Assembly: GCF_014193255.1 (NCBI RefSeq)
Contig: NZ_JACHZB010000012.1
Location: 1-64,000 of the forward strand
Length of the DNA: 64,000 nt
Direction of reading: 5' to 3'
Origin: Rhizobium sp. BK196
Lineage (GTDB): Bacteria; Pseudomonadota; Alphaproteobacteria; Rhizobiales; Rhizobiaceae
Within the stretch, counting starts at the first letter, position 1; each line of letters opens with the position of its first letter. This document shows positions 1-8,505 of the stretch, piece by piece. Under the pieces are notes generated by a model, which was given only the letters and a program-made list of their open reading frames with translations, ran no database searches and was not told the DNA's origin. The position numbers were made by a program, and so were the translations under genes.

Positions 1-116
1 TTATGATCTGGGATATATCGACCTGGAGCAGAGAACCTTGCAAACCATCGACAACCCGTTCGGCACGAGGTTGTCACCCATGTCTTAGGTACGTTTTGTT
101 ACCTATGTCTTCGGTA
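1..116 (+). mobile_element. 3' end of an IS481-family element, cut by the window edge
   Basis: An open frame entering from the left edge (codons 2-88) ends in a C-terminus typical of IS481-type integrase-core transposases: a YDLGYIDLEQRTLQ stretch, then DNPFGTRLSPMS and a TAG stop at 86-88. About 10 bases further, positions 97-116 read TGTTACCTATGTCTTCGGTA. Its reverse complement matches the left terminus of the IS481 element at 43109-43128 (TACCGGAGACGTGGGTAACA) at 17 of 20 bases, so I take 116 as the approximate right end. The catalytic core lies outside the window. Confidence 0.7.
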
Positions 117-364
117 TGGACATCTGGACGCCCCTTCGCCTTGAAAGGAGTTGAACCCTCGACCCCGCGCCTGGGGTTGGATGGCGTCATGTCGCGGGCG
201 AGAAAAGTGGGCGCTTGCGACACTGCGCGGCTAAGCACCGGGTACGGGCGCCTGCTGGAGCCGGCCCATTCCAAAAACTTTAGTATTCTCGCAAATAAAA
301 AAATATTTTCCGAAAAGAGTGATAAGATGCACCTTGTAGAATAATTTTTTTGAGAGGAAAAAAC

Positions 365-481
365 ATGCAATATTATTTTCCAGGTCTTACGGGAAGGCAA
401 ATCATTATGTTTCTCATCGAAACCTCAGTGCTTATAGCTGCGCTAGCTGGCGTCCTCGTTGTTACCATCCCTATGATCTGA
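365..481 (+). CDS. Small single-span membrane protein (38 aa)
   Basis: A 38-residue frame begins at ATG 365 after a purine-rich GAGAGGAAAAAAC ribosome-binding region. Residues 13-37 (IIMFLIETSVLIAALAGVLV) form one hydrophobic helix, preceded by a short N-terminus with one Arg. This suggests an inner-membrane microprotein. I do not recognise a named family. It opens the array of small genes reaching to 3.7 kb, and an AT-rich stretch (about 280-360) unlike its neighbours precedes it and could hold the promoter. Its reality rests on the start context and the clean hydrophobic profile. Confidence 0.5.
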   Translation: MQYYFPGLTGRQIIMFLIETSVLIAALAGVLVVTIPMI

Positions 482-611
482 GCCAGGATGAGGAGCGTTG
501 AGGTGTGTCGGCCTGCGCAAAACGTCCGGGGATTCGTTCGGCCGGATACACTTGCTCGGCTCCTCGTCACCGTCCCGACTTCACCTTCAATCAAGGACTG
601 GCGTGGAACAT

Positions 612-812
612 ATGGCAGATAAAGAGCTAGACCGGCTACTCTTCGACCGGATTTGGGCTTTGGGCGCCAAGGCAGTGCAGGACAATCAAATTTCCGCGCT
701 CGCCGACGCCACCCTCAGTACCCCTACCTTGGAAGAATATCAGAACAGCCACGGCGAACGGATGAGCGATCTTATCAAGGTCATCAAACTGGGAATCGCG
801 CAACTCCGGTAA
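612..812 (+). CDS. Hypothetical small protein (66 aa)
   Basis: The frame is open further upstream, but ATG 612 is preferred: AAGGACTGGCGTGGAAC precedes it and the protein then starts MADKELDRLLF. The product is soluble, slightly acidic and predicted mostly helical, with no Cys and no membrane segment. The DRLLFDRIWALGAKAV and LIKVIKLGIAQLR stretches look like amphipathic helices. No family recognised. It lies in a run of isolated small genes, all on the plus strand, each with its own ribosome-binding site. Confidence 0.5.
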   Translation: MADKELDRLLFDRIWALGAKAVQDNQISALADATLSTPTLEEYQNSHGERMSDLIKVIKLGIAQLR

Positions 813-944
813 CGCCCGTCGCTGATCCTCGTGCTTTGAGGATCAGCTGAATTCGCTCACTAACATCGCGAAGCCGTACTGCGTCCTAGTCCGTCTGTTC
901 AGGAACCGCGCATCGCCCAACTCACACCTCAGGGAGTCTTTCAG

Positions 945-1199
945 ATGAATGACCGCAGTCAGATGGCTTTCTCGCCAATCAAGCAGATGAGAAATCACCG
1001 TTCCCAGAAGAAGGATCTAAGGTTCGCCGAAAACAGGATCGACAAGATAACAAAGCTTCTTGTCACTCAGACGGCGATTGTCAGCACGCGCCGAGCCAAC
1101 TGGGGATTGGCGGAAACGGACAATGCGCTTCTCGCGAGGATATGTGATAGCAGGCGTCGCGCTATGGATTACCTGTTGCGTGTCCAGGCTTTTTGCTAA
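945..1199 (+). CDS. Hypothetical small basic protein (84 aa)
   Basis: ATG 945 follows CAGGGAGTCTTTCAG, a plausible ribosome-binding site. The product is rich in Lys and Arg, with a charged, probably disordered first third (RNHRSQKKDLRFAENR) and a helical remainder ending in LLRVQAFC. No membrane segment or known domain is visible. The basic charge could suit nucleic-acid contact, but nothing specific supports it. Confidence 0.45.
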   Translation: MNDRSQMAFSPIKQMRNHRSQKKDLRFAENRIDKITKLLVTQTAIVSTRRANWGLAETDNALLARICDSRRRAMDYLLRVQAFC

Positions 1200-1285
1200 G
1201 CCACCATTCGATCGAAGTCCGAAATGGTGATGGAGCTGGCGATTTCCCTTGCTGTTTATCTTGAATATAAGCGCGGGGAGACGTC

Positions 1286-1660
1286 ATGTCGAAACTCAAT
1301 CGGGTATTGTTGGTCGTAATTGTGGCCGCCCAGCCCATCATCGCGCGAACCGAGCCACTCGAAACCCTCCACCTCCAAGACCGAATCGATGTCGTGGGGC
1401 AATCGTTGGGAACCAGTCGTTACTACAAAATCACCACTAGCACATCGCGAACAGTACTGTTCTCCGTGGTTATCGATGCATTCTGTCACTACACCATGCA
1501 GAAGGGAGGACGTAGAAACCTCCAGCCACGCGCCGACACGACTCCCATCGAATTTGCGGACAGAGCTTCGGTTGCCGAAGTTTATATTCTCTCCTTTTCT
1601 CAAACTCGCCCGGCCTGGCAGGCGAGCAGACCTTGCGCCTATTCATTTTCGCTCAAATGA
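1286..1660 (+). CDS. Probable exported protein of unknown function (124 aa)
   Basis: ATG 1286 follows a GGGGAGAC ribosome-binding site. The first ~20 residues (MSKLNRVLLVVIVAAQPIIA) look like a Sec signal peptide with a possible AXA-like cut near 19-22. The mature part alternates short strands and has two Cys (FCHYTM and RPCAYSF), which could form a disulphide in the periplasm. No catalytic motif seen. A strong intrinsic terminator at 1766-1801 lies about 105 bases after the stop, consistent with a single-gene transcript. Confidence 0.55.
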   Translation: MSKLNRVLLVVIVAAQPIIARTEPLETLHLQDRIDVVGQSLGTSRYYKITTSTSRTVLFSVVIDAFCHYTMQKGGRRNLQPRADTTPIEFADRASVAEVYILSFSQTRPAWQASRPCAYSFSLK

Positions 1661-1765
1661 GGGCGGGCTTGGAGGATCAGCCGAATTGATTCGCTAATAC
1701 ACCTGCTCTGTGAGCCTACTGTCTAGCTTGGCCGTTTGGTACCTGTTCCGGCATCTAAGCTTCTC

Positions 1766-1801
1766 GGAGCCCCCCACAACCCTGGGAGGGCTCCTTTTGT
1801 T
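1766..1801 (+). terminator. Intrinsic terminator
   Basis: GGAGCCC (1766-1772) pairs perfectly with GGGCTCC (1788-1794), followed by a T-rich run (TTTTGTTG). The loop can add extra C-G pairs. It follows the exported-protein gene at 1286-1660 with no other gene between. Confidence 0.75.
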
Positions 1802-1945
1802 GCGGGGAGGTAGGGGGCGGCGAAGTACTAAATCCAAACGCTTGCACCAAGTAGCGAACGCCCTAGTTGGATACAAGCTCGCCCGGAGAATGGTTGTCGC
1901 CACTTCTCGGTCATCTTTCGGACGGCCCCCTTAAAGGAGCGTGCC

Positions 1946-2224
1946 ATGTCCACCAGATCGACCTTAGGGAGTATGAGTGCTGAACGGCGGGAGGCGGTCC
2001 TGCGCTCGCTCGTATCGATGCTGCAATACTCTGCGGGAGTAGCTAAGCTTCGAGAGTATCCGAGTTGGAACGAGATGGAAGTGTTGGCCGCAGAATTATC
2101 GCGAAACGCGGCCGCCATTGCTCAGGAAACCTCGGAAGCCGCCGAAACGTCTGTCGCACAGGCCATAAGGCTTTTGAGTGAGTTCGAGTTGCATCATCCC
2201 TCCACCGATTTTAGCTTTCATTAG
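1946..2224 (+). CDS. Hypothetical helical protein (92 aa)
   Basis: ATG 1946 follows AAAGGAGCGTGCC, a strong ribosome-binding site. The product is Ala/Glu/Ser-rich and probably all-helical (LRSLVSMLQYSAGVAKLREY, then an alanine-rich stretch with AAAIAQETSEAAE). There is no signal peptide, membrane span or Cys. No family recognised. An A/E-rich helix pair of this size could be a small regulator or adaptor, which is inference only. Confidence 0.5.
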   Translation: MSTRSTLGSMSAERREAVLRSLVSMLQYSAGVAKLREYPSWNEMEVLAAELSRNAAAIAQETSEAAETSVAQAIRLLSEFELHHPSTDFSFH

Positions 2225-2659
2225 AGTCGCTTCATCATCCGTTGATAACCGGCCATGGGTTAGCCCCTATTGGCGACTTGCACCCAAAAGCCTTTCTGAA
2301 CCATATTCTCGCGCCGACATCTTGGAGCGCTTGACACAACACCCAACGGTCAACCGGGATACTAGGGGTCGGCGTCTGCCCACTTTCGGTCCGCTGAGGA
2401 AAACCGCCTCAGAATCGTGGAGTTTTCAAAGCGACGCGCGGCACTTTATAGATACGAGCGTGGCTGGCGCTGCACGTCCGAGAGCTTGACGATTATTGCA
2501 TCTTGGCGCGACTTCGATCTTTTCTATCGAGCAAATTGCTCCGCGCCTTTTTGCCCTTGTAATTCAAAATTTCAGCACGACTTAAGATATTAGTGACGGC
2601 TCTTCTTTAGGGCGCTGTCATCAAGGGTGCAAAACCTTGCCCCAACAAAGGAGGATGTA
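2225..2659. other. Intergenic, no gene recognised
   Basis: Open frames here lack good start sites and coherent composition. The last ~130 bases (2520-2645) become AT-richer just before the next gene, consistent with a promoter and leader, but I could not assign -35/-10 elements. Confidence 0.4.
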
Positions 2660-2944
2660 ATGTCTTCCAATCCAGCAGCACCGCATGTCGAGTCCGCCGG
2701 CTTCAAGCTGGTCAGGGAAGTCTTAAGGTCCGCCGGCCTCCGGGGATCTCAGTCGGACGCGAGTCCCGACATGAAACCTGACGCCTCGCTCTTCCTCTCA
2801 GCCGCGTTCCGTAGCGGTGTGAGGACCAAATCGGCTCTCCTGCATTCTCTCGCCAACCGCAAACAGTCGTCGACACGAGTATGTCTTGATCCCCAATCGA
2901 AGGGTAGCGCTGTTGATCGGTGGCAAGATGAGGGTGGGCGCTGA
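2660..2944 (+). CDS. Hypothetical protein (94 aa), first of a coupled pair
   Basis: ATG 2660 sits 5 bases after AAAGGAGG, one of the best ribosome-binding sites in the window; the upstream open extension is therefore unlikely to be translated. The product is polar, Ser/Arg-rich and probably partly disordered, with no recognised domain. Its TGA shares one base with the ATG of the DUF1488-like gene (TGATG at 2942-2946), indicating translational coupling. It may be a partner of that protein. Confidence 0.55.
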   Translation: MSSNPAAPHVESAGFKLVREVLRSAGLRGSQSDASPDMKPDASLFLSAAFRSGVRTKSALLHSLANRKQSSTRVCLDPQSKGSAVDRWQDEGGR

Positions 2945-3210
2945 TGGGCATCTTGTTCCCAAACGAAGCTCGTAGTTTTGACGACAGAAATCGCTGTGTC
3001 CGTTTCACCGGATACGACGGGATGTTCGAGATCAAGTTCTATGTGGCGACCGACGTCTTGGCCTGCGAGAAATCGCATCGAAATGCCAGCGAGGCAGACT
3101 ACCTGACGGCGTTCGACGCGTTGCGGCCGCGAATTTTGAAAGCTGCGACCTCTGCTTATTCGAAAGTTCGATCCAGCGCAATTACGCTGGATCTCGCGCA
3201 TTTTCGTTGA
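2944..3210 (+). CDS. DUF1488 family protein
   Basis: The 88-residue product has the DUF1488 pattern: an N-terminal F-P-N-E-A-R-S-F-D motif, an R-FTGYDGMFEIKFYV core strand pair, and a C-terminal helical stretch with FDALRPRI. Family members are small (80-95 aa) alphaproteobacterial proteins of unknown function. It starts directly on the stop of the upstream gene, so the two are very probably co-translated. Confidence 0.7.
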   Translation: MGILFPNEARSFDDRNRCVRFTGYDGMFEIKFYVATDVLACEKSHRNASEADYLTAFDALRPRILKAATSAYSKVRSSAITLDLAHFR

Positions 3211-3239
3211 GCATACAGTGATCCTGAAAGGATACGATC

Positions 3240-3413
3240 GTGCATCATCGAGCCAAATCAGCTCCGGCGCTAGCACCAGGGGCAGCGAAAACTGTGCTTG
3301 TGAGCGAATTTGCGAAAAGGTTTCGCCTCGGTCAGGTGGAGGAGAACCGGTTGCGGAAGCTCCTGGGCCCCATCGCTAAGGAAATAGACCTCCTCAGAAA
3401 TGCCGGCGGATAG
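3240..3413 (+). CDS. Small basic protein with GTG start (57 aa)
   Basis: GTG 3240 follows GAAAGGATACGATC, a good ribosome-binding site, and the frame runs 57 codons to TAG. The product has a disordered, basic, Ala/Pro-rich N-terminus (KSAPALAPGAAKT) and a helical C-terminus (VSEFAKRFRLGQVEENRLRK, then LLGPIAKEIDLL). The gene lies 29 bases after the DUF1488-like gene and probably belongs to the same transcript. The charge pattern resembles small nucleoid- or ribosome-associated proteins; this is inference. Confidence 0.55.
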   Translation: MHHRAKSAPALAPGAAKTVLVSEFAKRFRLGQVEENRLRKLLGPIAKEIDLLRNAGG

Positions 3414-3493
3414 AGGCATCGGCGGTATTATCGCCGCTTCCGCTCTCCTTGCCTGCCATAGAGCATTCCATTCTCCAGACAGAAGGTGCCATC

Positions 3494-3730
3494 ATGAACA
3501 CAACAGTGAAAAGCATCACTATCGTTCGACCGTTCCAGCTTCCCGGGATGGCGCAACCTCATCCACCAGGCATCTTCGACCTACAGATCGACGAGGAGCC
3601 TATCGACGTCTCATGGGAGGCTTATCATACGACGATGACCTTGCTCCTAAGCTCCAACGGGCGCACCGAGGCTTGGCCCGTGTCGAGGGAGGAATTTGAA
3701 AGGACGCTGGCGCCGTCTATTGCGCCTTGA
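3494..3730 (+). CDS. Hypothetical protein (78 aa)
   Basis: ATG 3494 follows GAAGGTGCCATC. The product reads as a compact beta-rich domain: ITIVRPFQLPG, then FDLQIDEEPIDVSWEAYH, TMTLLLSSNGRTEAWPV and a final REEFERTL helix. There is no signal peptide or membrane span. This is a conserved-looking fold, but I do not recognise the family. It is the last small gene before the mannose-6-phosphate isomerase operon (213-base gap). Confidence 0.5.
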   Translation: MNTTVKSITIVRPFQLPGMAQPHPPGIFDLQIDEEPIDVSWEAYHTTMTLLLSSNGRTEAWPVSREEFERTLAPSIAP

Positions 3731-3943
3731 GCGATCTCGCCTTCGGACCCGACGAACTGGCGACCGAGGAGATTTTTTCTGGGCATAGACACAATGGCGC
3801 CGAGCCGCGCGAGATAGCGGCTCCGCAAGCGCGTTCCCGCCTTTGCGGTTCTCAAGGTCAGTGCCGACAGCACAGGAGCGACAGCAAAAGACGATCCGAT
3901 CTCAGGTCACCCCGATCTTAGCGGCAAGATCAAGGAGACCACT

Positions 3944-4897
3944 ATGACATTCGACCGTGCCAGTGTGAGAACAACGCTCAAGCCATGGGGTCGTCTTGAT
4001 CTCGGGCCATGGGCATCGGAGGAAAACCATCAGGATAGCCCTGTCGGCGAAATCTCGTTTGCCTATGACGAGGCGGGGGAACGGGATCGTCTGCTCCTCC
4101 TGAAGCTTCTCTTCACACGGGAAACTCTGTCGATACAGGTTCATCCAGATGATGCCGCCGCCAGGTCGATGGGGATGGAAAGCGGCAAGAGCGAAGCCTG
4201 GTATGTGTTGGCAGCGGAAGACGGGGCGCAGGTCGCCGTGGGCCTCAAGCGACCACTGACACAGCTCGAATTCAGGAAGGCCGCGATCGACGGATCAATC
4301 GAGGGCCTTCTCGACTGGCAGGCGGCCGCGGCCGGTGACGTGTTTTATGTTCCGGCTGGCACCGTGCATGCCATCGGTGCGGGTCTGGTCATTGCCGAGA
4401 TCCAACAACGCAACGAGACGACGTTTCGCATCTGGGATCATGGACGCTCAAGAGAACTTCACATCGAACAAGCCATAGCCGTGGCACGGCTGGAACCAGC
4501 GAGCAGCAGAAAGCTGCCACGCCATATCACCGTCGAGCGCTCCGAGCTCATGTCCTGCCCATTCTTCACCCTCGAAAGGTTGAACCTCCCTGCGGACACC
4601 GTTTGGGAATTGATCGCGAGCCGAGAGAGCTGGGCGCTGGTCGTCGCGGGAGACGGAACGATAGGAACTTTGACGGCCACGATTGGCGAAGGGTTTTTCG
4701 CAGAAGCTGATCGTGCCGACATCCGTGTCGGGCCTGACGGAATCGTTTTGCTCATCGCCACCGCAGCGAGCGCGCCTGCGATCGGGCTCCTGCGCGAGGT
4801 GATAAAAGATAGACTGCAATCCGATTTTGCGGACGCGAACAGCGGTCCTGCGGGAGTCGACGTCACTCCATCCAGCCCGTCGGGAGCTTCGCTATGA
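3944..4897 (+). CDS. manA: Class I (type I) mannose-6-phosphate isomerase
   Basis: Interconverts mannose-6-phosphate and fructose-6-phosphate in the cytoplasm. The 317-residue product has the zinc-binding cupin signature: QVHPDD at 65-70, Glu84 in GKSEAWYVL, and His142 in VPAGTVHAIG, followed by EIQQRNETTFRIWD. The length fits the short bacterial form. ATG 3944 follows AAGGAGACCACT. The stop overlaps the next ATG by 4 bases (ATGA, 4894-4897), so it is co-translated with the glycosyltransferase. In that setting it probably supplies or recycles mannose-6-phosphate for a mannosylated product or mannoside turnover. The enzyme family is well supported; the role of the operon is inferred. Confidence 0.9.
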   Translation: MTFDRASVRTTLKPWGRLDLGPWASEENHQDSPVGEISFAYDEAGERDRLLLLKLLFTRETLSIQVHPDDAAARSMGMESGKSEAWYVLAAEDGAQVAVGLKRPLTQLEFRKAAIDGSIEGLLDWQAAAAGDVFYVPAGTVHAIGAGLVIAEIQQRNETTFRIWDHGRSRELHIEQAIAVARLEPASSRKLPRHITVERSELMSCPFFTLERLNLPADTVWELIASRESWALVVAGDGTIGTLTATIGEGFFAEADRADIRVGPDGIVLLIATAASAPAIGLLREVIKDRLQSDFADANSGPAGVDVTPSSPSGASL

Positions 4898-7176
4898 ACC
4901 AGCTCAAAAATGTAGCTTTCATCGGCAACTCCCTGCCACGCCGCTGTGGTATCGCGACTTTCACAACTGATCTGCAGCATGCCGTTTCCAAATCTCCAGC
5001 GCATGTTGCCACGGCAATCGTGGTCATGACGGACCACGGTCATGTCTACGATTACCCGCCGGAGGTCCGCCTCTCGATAGCCGATGAAAATCGCGATGAT
5101 TATATTCGTGCCGCAGATGTGCTGAACTCCGGCAATTTCGACGTAGCCTGCCTGCAGCACGAGTTCGGAATATTTGGCGGCGAGAACGGGGAGCATATCG
5201 TTGCGCTGCTGTCGCGGTTGAAGATGCCGGTCGTCACCACGCTGCACACGGTTCTTGCTGAACCGAGCTCCGGCCAGCGTCGAGTCCTGAACAAAATCAT
5301 CGACCTGTCCGACAAACTGGTGGTCATGGCGGAAAAGGGCAGGACTTTGTTGTCGGAGGTCTATCATGTAGCGGCCGAAAAGATAGAGGTCGTTCCTCAC
5401 GGAATTCCCGACATGCCGTTTTTGGAACCGGCAGTCTCGAAAGCTGGCCTCGGGTTCGACGGGCGCTCGGTGATCCTGACGTTCGGCCTTCTCTCGCCCA
5501 ACAAAGGCATCGAGGTCATGATCGATGCCATGCCCTTGATCTTGAAAAGTCGGCCCGATGCGGTCTACGTGATCCTTGGGGCAACTCATCCCAATCTCGT
5601 ACGCGACGAAGGTGAGGCCTATCGCGAGAGCCTGGTGACGCGGGTGAACGACCTGGGCATCGAGGACAGCGTGGTGTTTCTCGATCGCTTCGTCGATAAG
5701 GCAACGCTGCTGGAGTTCATTTCCATGTGCGATGTCTATGCCACGCCTTATCTCAACGAAGCCCAGATGACATCGGGCACCCTGGCTTACAGCTTCGGTC
5801 TCGGGAAGGCAGTCGTCTCCACACCTTATTGGCATGCTCAAGAGCTGCTGGCTAACGATCGTGGTGTGCTCGTTCCCTTCGGTGACCCGACGGCCATCGG
5901 ACGCGAGATCGCGTCGCTTCTCACCAATGACGCAAGACGCGACGTAATGCGCCGGCAGGCATACCAAACCAGCCGACCGATGACATGGCAAAAGACCGCG
6001 GAGCGCTATCTCGCATTGTTCTCACAGGTAGCGATTCAAAATCTCGCACGCCGGCCCGCAGCATCAAAGAATGTCGTGATGCAAAAGGCCCCTCCCCTGC
6101 CCGAGCTTCAGCTCGGCTACTTCATGTCGATGTGCGACGATACAGGACTATTCCAGCATGCCGTCTATTCGGTGCCTGATCGGGCGCACGGCTACTGTGT
6201 CGACGACAATGCCCGCGCGCTTCTCTTGTCGGTTGCCCTCAACGAGCCCGGCGAACGGCTTCTTCCGGAGGCGCTCCCCTCGCGCTTCGCTTCCTTCGTG
6301 CAGCACGCCTGGAACCCCGACGAGAAACATTTTAGAAACTTTATGGGCTTCGACCGACGCTGGCTGGAAGACAAGGGATCACAGGACAGCCACGGCCGAA
6401 CGCTCTGGGCTCTCGGGGAATGCGCCCGTGGCGACACTAGCCCCTCCCGGCGCGCGTGGGCTACGGCCCTGTTCGCGCAGGCATTGCCAACCGTTGAAGG
6501 TTTCGGCTCCCCACGCGCTTGGGCCTTTGCGCTTTTGGGACTGGACGGCTATTGCGCGGCCTCGCCTCAGGACGTACTCGCGCAACACATTCGCTCGTCC
6601 CTGGCCGACAGGATGATGGATATCTTCCATCGCGTCGAGAGAACGGGCTGGACCTGGTTCGAGGAGAACCTGTCCTACGACAATGCCCGGCTGTGTCAGG
6701 CCCTGATCGTGACGGGACTGGGTGCTGCACGCCCCGATTATGTGGCGGCAGGCCTCAAATCCTTACGATGGCTGTTGACGATACAGACGGGGCCTGAAGG
6801 GCTATTCAGGCCGATCGGAACGGATGGCTTTACAGATCGGACGGGAGAGGTGAAGCACTTCGACCAACAGCCTCTGGAAGCATCGGCGACGATCGCTGCT
6901 TGTCATGCGGCATGGCGGGTCGGCCACGACATCACATGGAAAAAAGAGGCTGCAAAAGCTTTCGCCTGGTTCCTCGGCAGCAACGATCTCTCATTGCCGG
7001 TCGTGGATCTTGAAACAGGCAGTTGCCGCGACGGTCTGCATCCGACGCGTCTCAATGAAAATAGAGGCGGCGAATCCGTAGTCTGCTATCTCCTTGGCCT
7101 TCTCGAGTATCGCAAGCTTTCGCGCGCGAGTGGCCATCCATCGACATTCGGCCAGCTTCGCGCACTGACGGCATGA
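4894..7176 (+). CDS. Two-domain glycosyltransferase (GT4) with C-terminal alpha/alpha-toroid domain
   Basis: The 760-residue product has an N-terminal GT-B fold (about 1-395): PRRCGIATFTTDL near residue 14, VPHGIPDMPF, GLLSPNKGIEVMIDAM and an E-x7-type donor motif within NEAQMTSGTLAYSFG. Residues ~405-755 form a second, helical domain with repeats such as YCVDDNARALLLSV, WFEENLSYDNARLCQALIV and KHFDQQPLEASATIAACHAAW. This pattern resembles (alpha/alpha)6 six-hairpin glycosidase-like domains. It lies between manA (4-base overlap) and a GH130-type gene, so a mannose-containing glycan or mannoside is the likely substrate class. It may couple synthesis and trimming in one chain. No signal peptide, so cytoplasmic. 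Confidence 0.8.
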   Translation: MNQLKNVAFIGNSLPRRCGIATFTTDLQHAVSKSPAHVATAIVVMTDHGHVYDYPPEVRLSIADENRDDYIRAADVLNSGNFDVACLQHEFGIFGGENGEHIVALLSRLKMPVVTTLHTVLAEPSSGQRRVLNKIIDLSDKLVVMAEKGRTLLSEVYHVAAEKIEVVPHGIPDMPFLEPAVSKAGLGFDGRSVILTFGLLSPNKGIEVMIDAMPLILKSRPDAVYVILGATHPNLVRDEGEAYRESLVTRVNDLGIEDSVVFLDRFVDKATLLEFISMCDVYATPYLNEAQMTSGTLAYSFGLGKAVVSTPYWHAQELLANDRGVLVPFGDPTAIGREIASLLTNDARRDVMRRQAYQTSRPMTWQKTAERYLALFSQVAIQNLARRPAASKNVVMQKAPPLPELQLGYFMSMCDDTGLFQHAVYSVPDRAHGYCVDDNARALLLSVALNEPGERLLPEALPSRFASFVQHAWNPDEKHFRNFMGFDRRWLEDKGSQDSHGRTLWALGECARGDTSPSRRAWATALFAQALPTVEGFGSPRAWAFALLGLDGYCAASPQDVLAQHIRSSLADRMMDIFHRVERTGWTWFEENLSYDNARLCQALIVTGLGAARPDYVAAGLKSLRWLLTIQTGPEGLFRPIGTDGFTDRTGEVKHFDQQPLEASATIAACHAAWRVGHDITWKKEAAKAFAWFLGSNDLSLPVVDLETGSCRDGLHPTRLNENRGGESVVCYLLGLLEYRKLSRASGHPSTFGQLRALTA

Positions 7177-7206
7177 ATCACAGCCTCAAATCAGATCGAG
7201 ATCATT

Positions 7207-8505
7207 GTGTCACAGACAGCATTTCTCAACCGCCAAGCACTTTTCCTACGACCGGATCCTACGCGCGTCGTGGTGCGGCCCTTCAAGCCAGCCGCGGAAC
7301 CGCGAGATCTCAAGCCGACGGACAAAACGCGTGCCAATCACATAGTCGATCGTGTGCTCGGCCTCGACATCGAGGTCGCAAAGCAGCAACTTGCAGAGAT
7401 TCTCGAAAACTTCGAGGGCCGACACCGTAATCTGCTGGCAACGTTCGAAAAGCGCGCTTATGAAATGGAAGAGGCGTTCGCACCGCATATTACTTTCACC
7501 AAGGTGCAACGCCAACTCGTCGGTGCCTTCTTCATGCACGAATATTCCTTCGAGGCATCCGCTCTGTTCAACCCAAGCATTGTCGCCCATGCGGATCAGT
7601 CAGGGGTCCCAAGCGGCAGCAAGCGCTTTGTCTTGAGCCTGCGTGCGGTCGGCGAAGGACATGTTTCGTCTCTCACCTTTCGATCGGGAATTGTCGACCA
7701 GGATGGCACTGTGGATATCGAACCTACGGCGCGACTTGCGTCCATTCCCGTTGTTGAAAATCCCCTATCCACATCTCCCGACGAGCCTTTGGAACTGAGG
7801 TTTTTCTCCGAGCAGCCAATCAGTGAGCGGGTGATTTTTCCAGTCAGCGCTGCGCAGTCGAACGGCATCGAAGATGCTCGCTTCGTCGAGTTCGAAGAGG
7901 CTGGGCACAAAACCTATTACGCCACCTACACGGCCTATAATGGCAGAGACATTCGCTCTGAACTCCTCGAGACTAAAGATTTTCTGTCGTTCCGGATGAC
8001 ACCTCTCATGGGGACAGCTGCAAAGAACAAGGGGATGGCCTTATTCCCGCGAAAGATCGACGGCCAGTTTGCGATGATCGGCCGTCAGGACAATGAAAAC
8101 CTTTACCTGATCCGTTCCAATGACCTCCACGTCTGGAATGGCGGCGAGATCATTCTCGGGCCGAAATTTCCGTGGGAATTCGTGCAAATGGGCAATTGCG
8201 GATCGCCGATCGAACTCGACGAAGGCTGGTTGCTTCTCACGCATGGCGTCGGACCCGTGCGAAGATACGCAATCGGCGCAGCCCTTCTCGACAAACGTGA
8301 TCCGTCCAAGGTTCTCGCCCGCTCGAAAGAGCCGCTCGTTCACCCGGAGCCGTCGGAACGCGAGGGATATGTACCGAACGTCGTCTACACATGTGGCGCC
8401 ATGCGTCACAACGATCAGATCGTGCTACCATACGCCATCTGCGACACGTTCTCGAACTTCTCGACCATTAAGATTGCCGATCTGCTGGACACGTTGACCG
8501 GCTGA
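7207..8505 (+). CDS. GH130-type glycoside phosphorylase/hydrolase
   Basis: The 432-residue protein resembles the larger GH130 branch (beta-1,4-mannoside phosphorylases and relatives): an N-terminal helical extension (about 1-105), then a five-bladed propeller with FNPSIVAHAD, NGIEDARFVEF, TYTAYNGRDIRSELLETKDF, KNKGMALFPRKIDGQFAMIG and PKFPWEFVQMGNCGSPIEL. The start is GTG 7207; no better-placed ATG exists in frame. It lies 30 bases after the glycosyltransferase. Expected role: cytoplasmic phosphorolysis or hydrolysis of a mannoside, giving mannose-1-phosphate or mannose. The substrate cannot be read from the sequence. Confidence 0.8.
   Translation: MSQTAFLNRQALFLRPDPTRVVVRPFKPAAEPRDLKPTDKTRANHIVDRVLGLDIEVAKQQLAEILENFEGRHRNLLATFEKRAYEMEEAFAPHITFTKVQRQLVGAFFMHEYSFEASALFNPSIVAHADQSGVPSGSKRFVLSLRAVGEGHVSSLTFRSGIVDQDGTVDIEPTARLASIPVVENPLSTSPDEPLELRFFSEQPISERVIFPVSAAQSNGIEDARFVEFEEAGHKTYYATYTAYNGRDIRSELLETKDFLSFRMTPLMGTAAKNKGMALFPRKIDGQFAMIGRQDNENLYLIRSNDLHVWNGGEIILGPKFPWEFVQMGNCGSPIELDEGWLLLTHGVGPVRRYAIGAALLDKRDPSKVLARSKEPLVHPEPSEREGYVPNVVYTCGAMRHNDQIVLPYAICDTFSNFSTIKIADLLDTLTG

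Noticed and set aside
4459..5991. 510-codon open frame antisense to manA and the glycosyltransferase
   Set aside because: Shadow frame: composition is random-like, no motif, and the plus-strand genes are certain.
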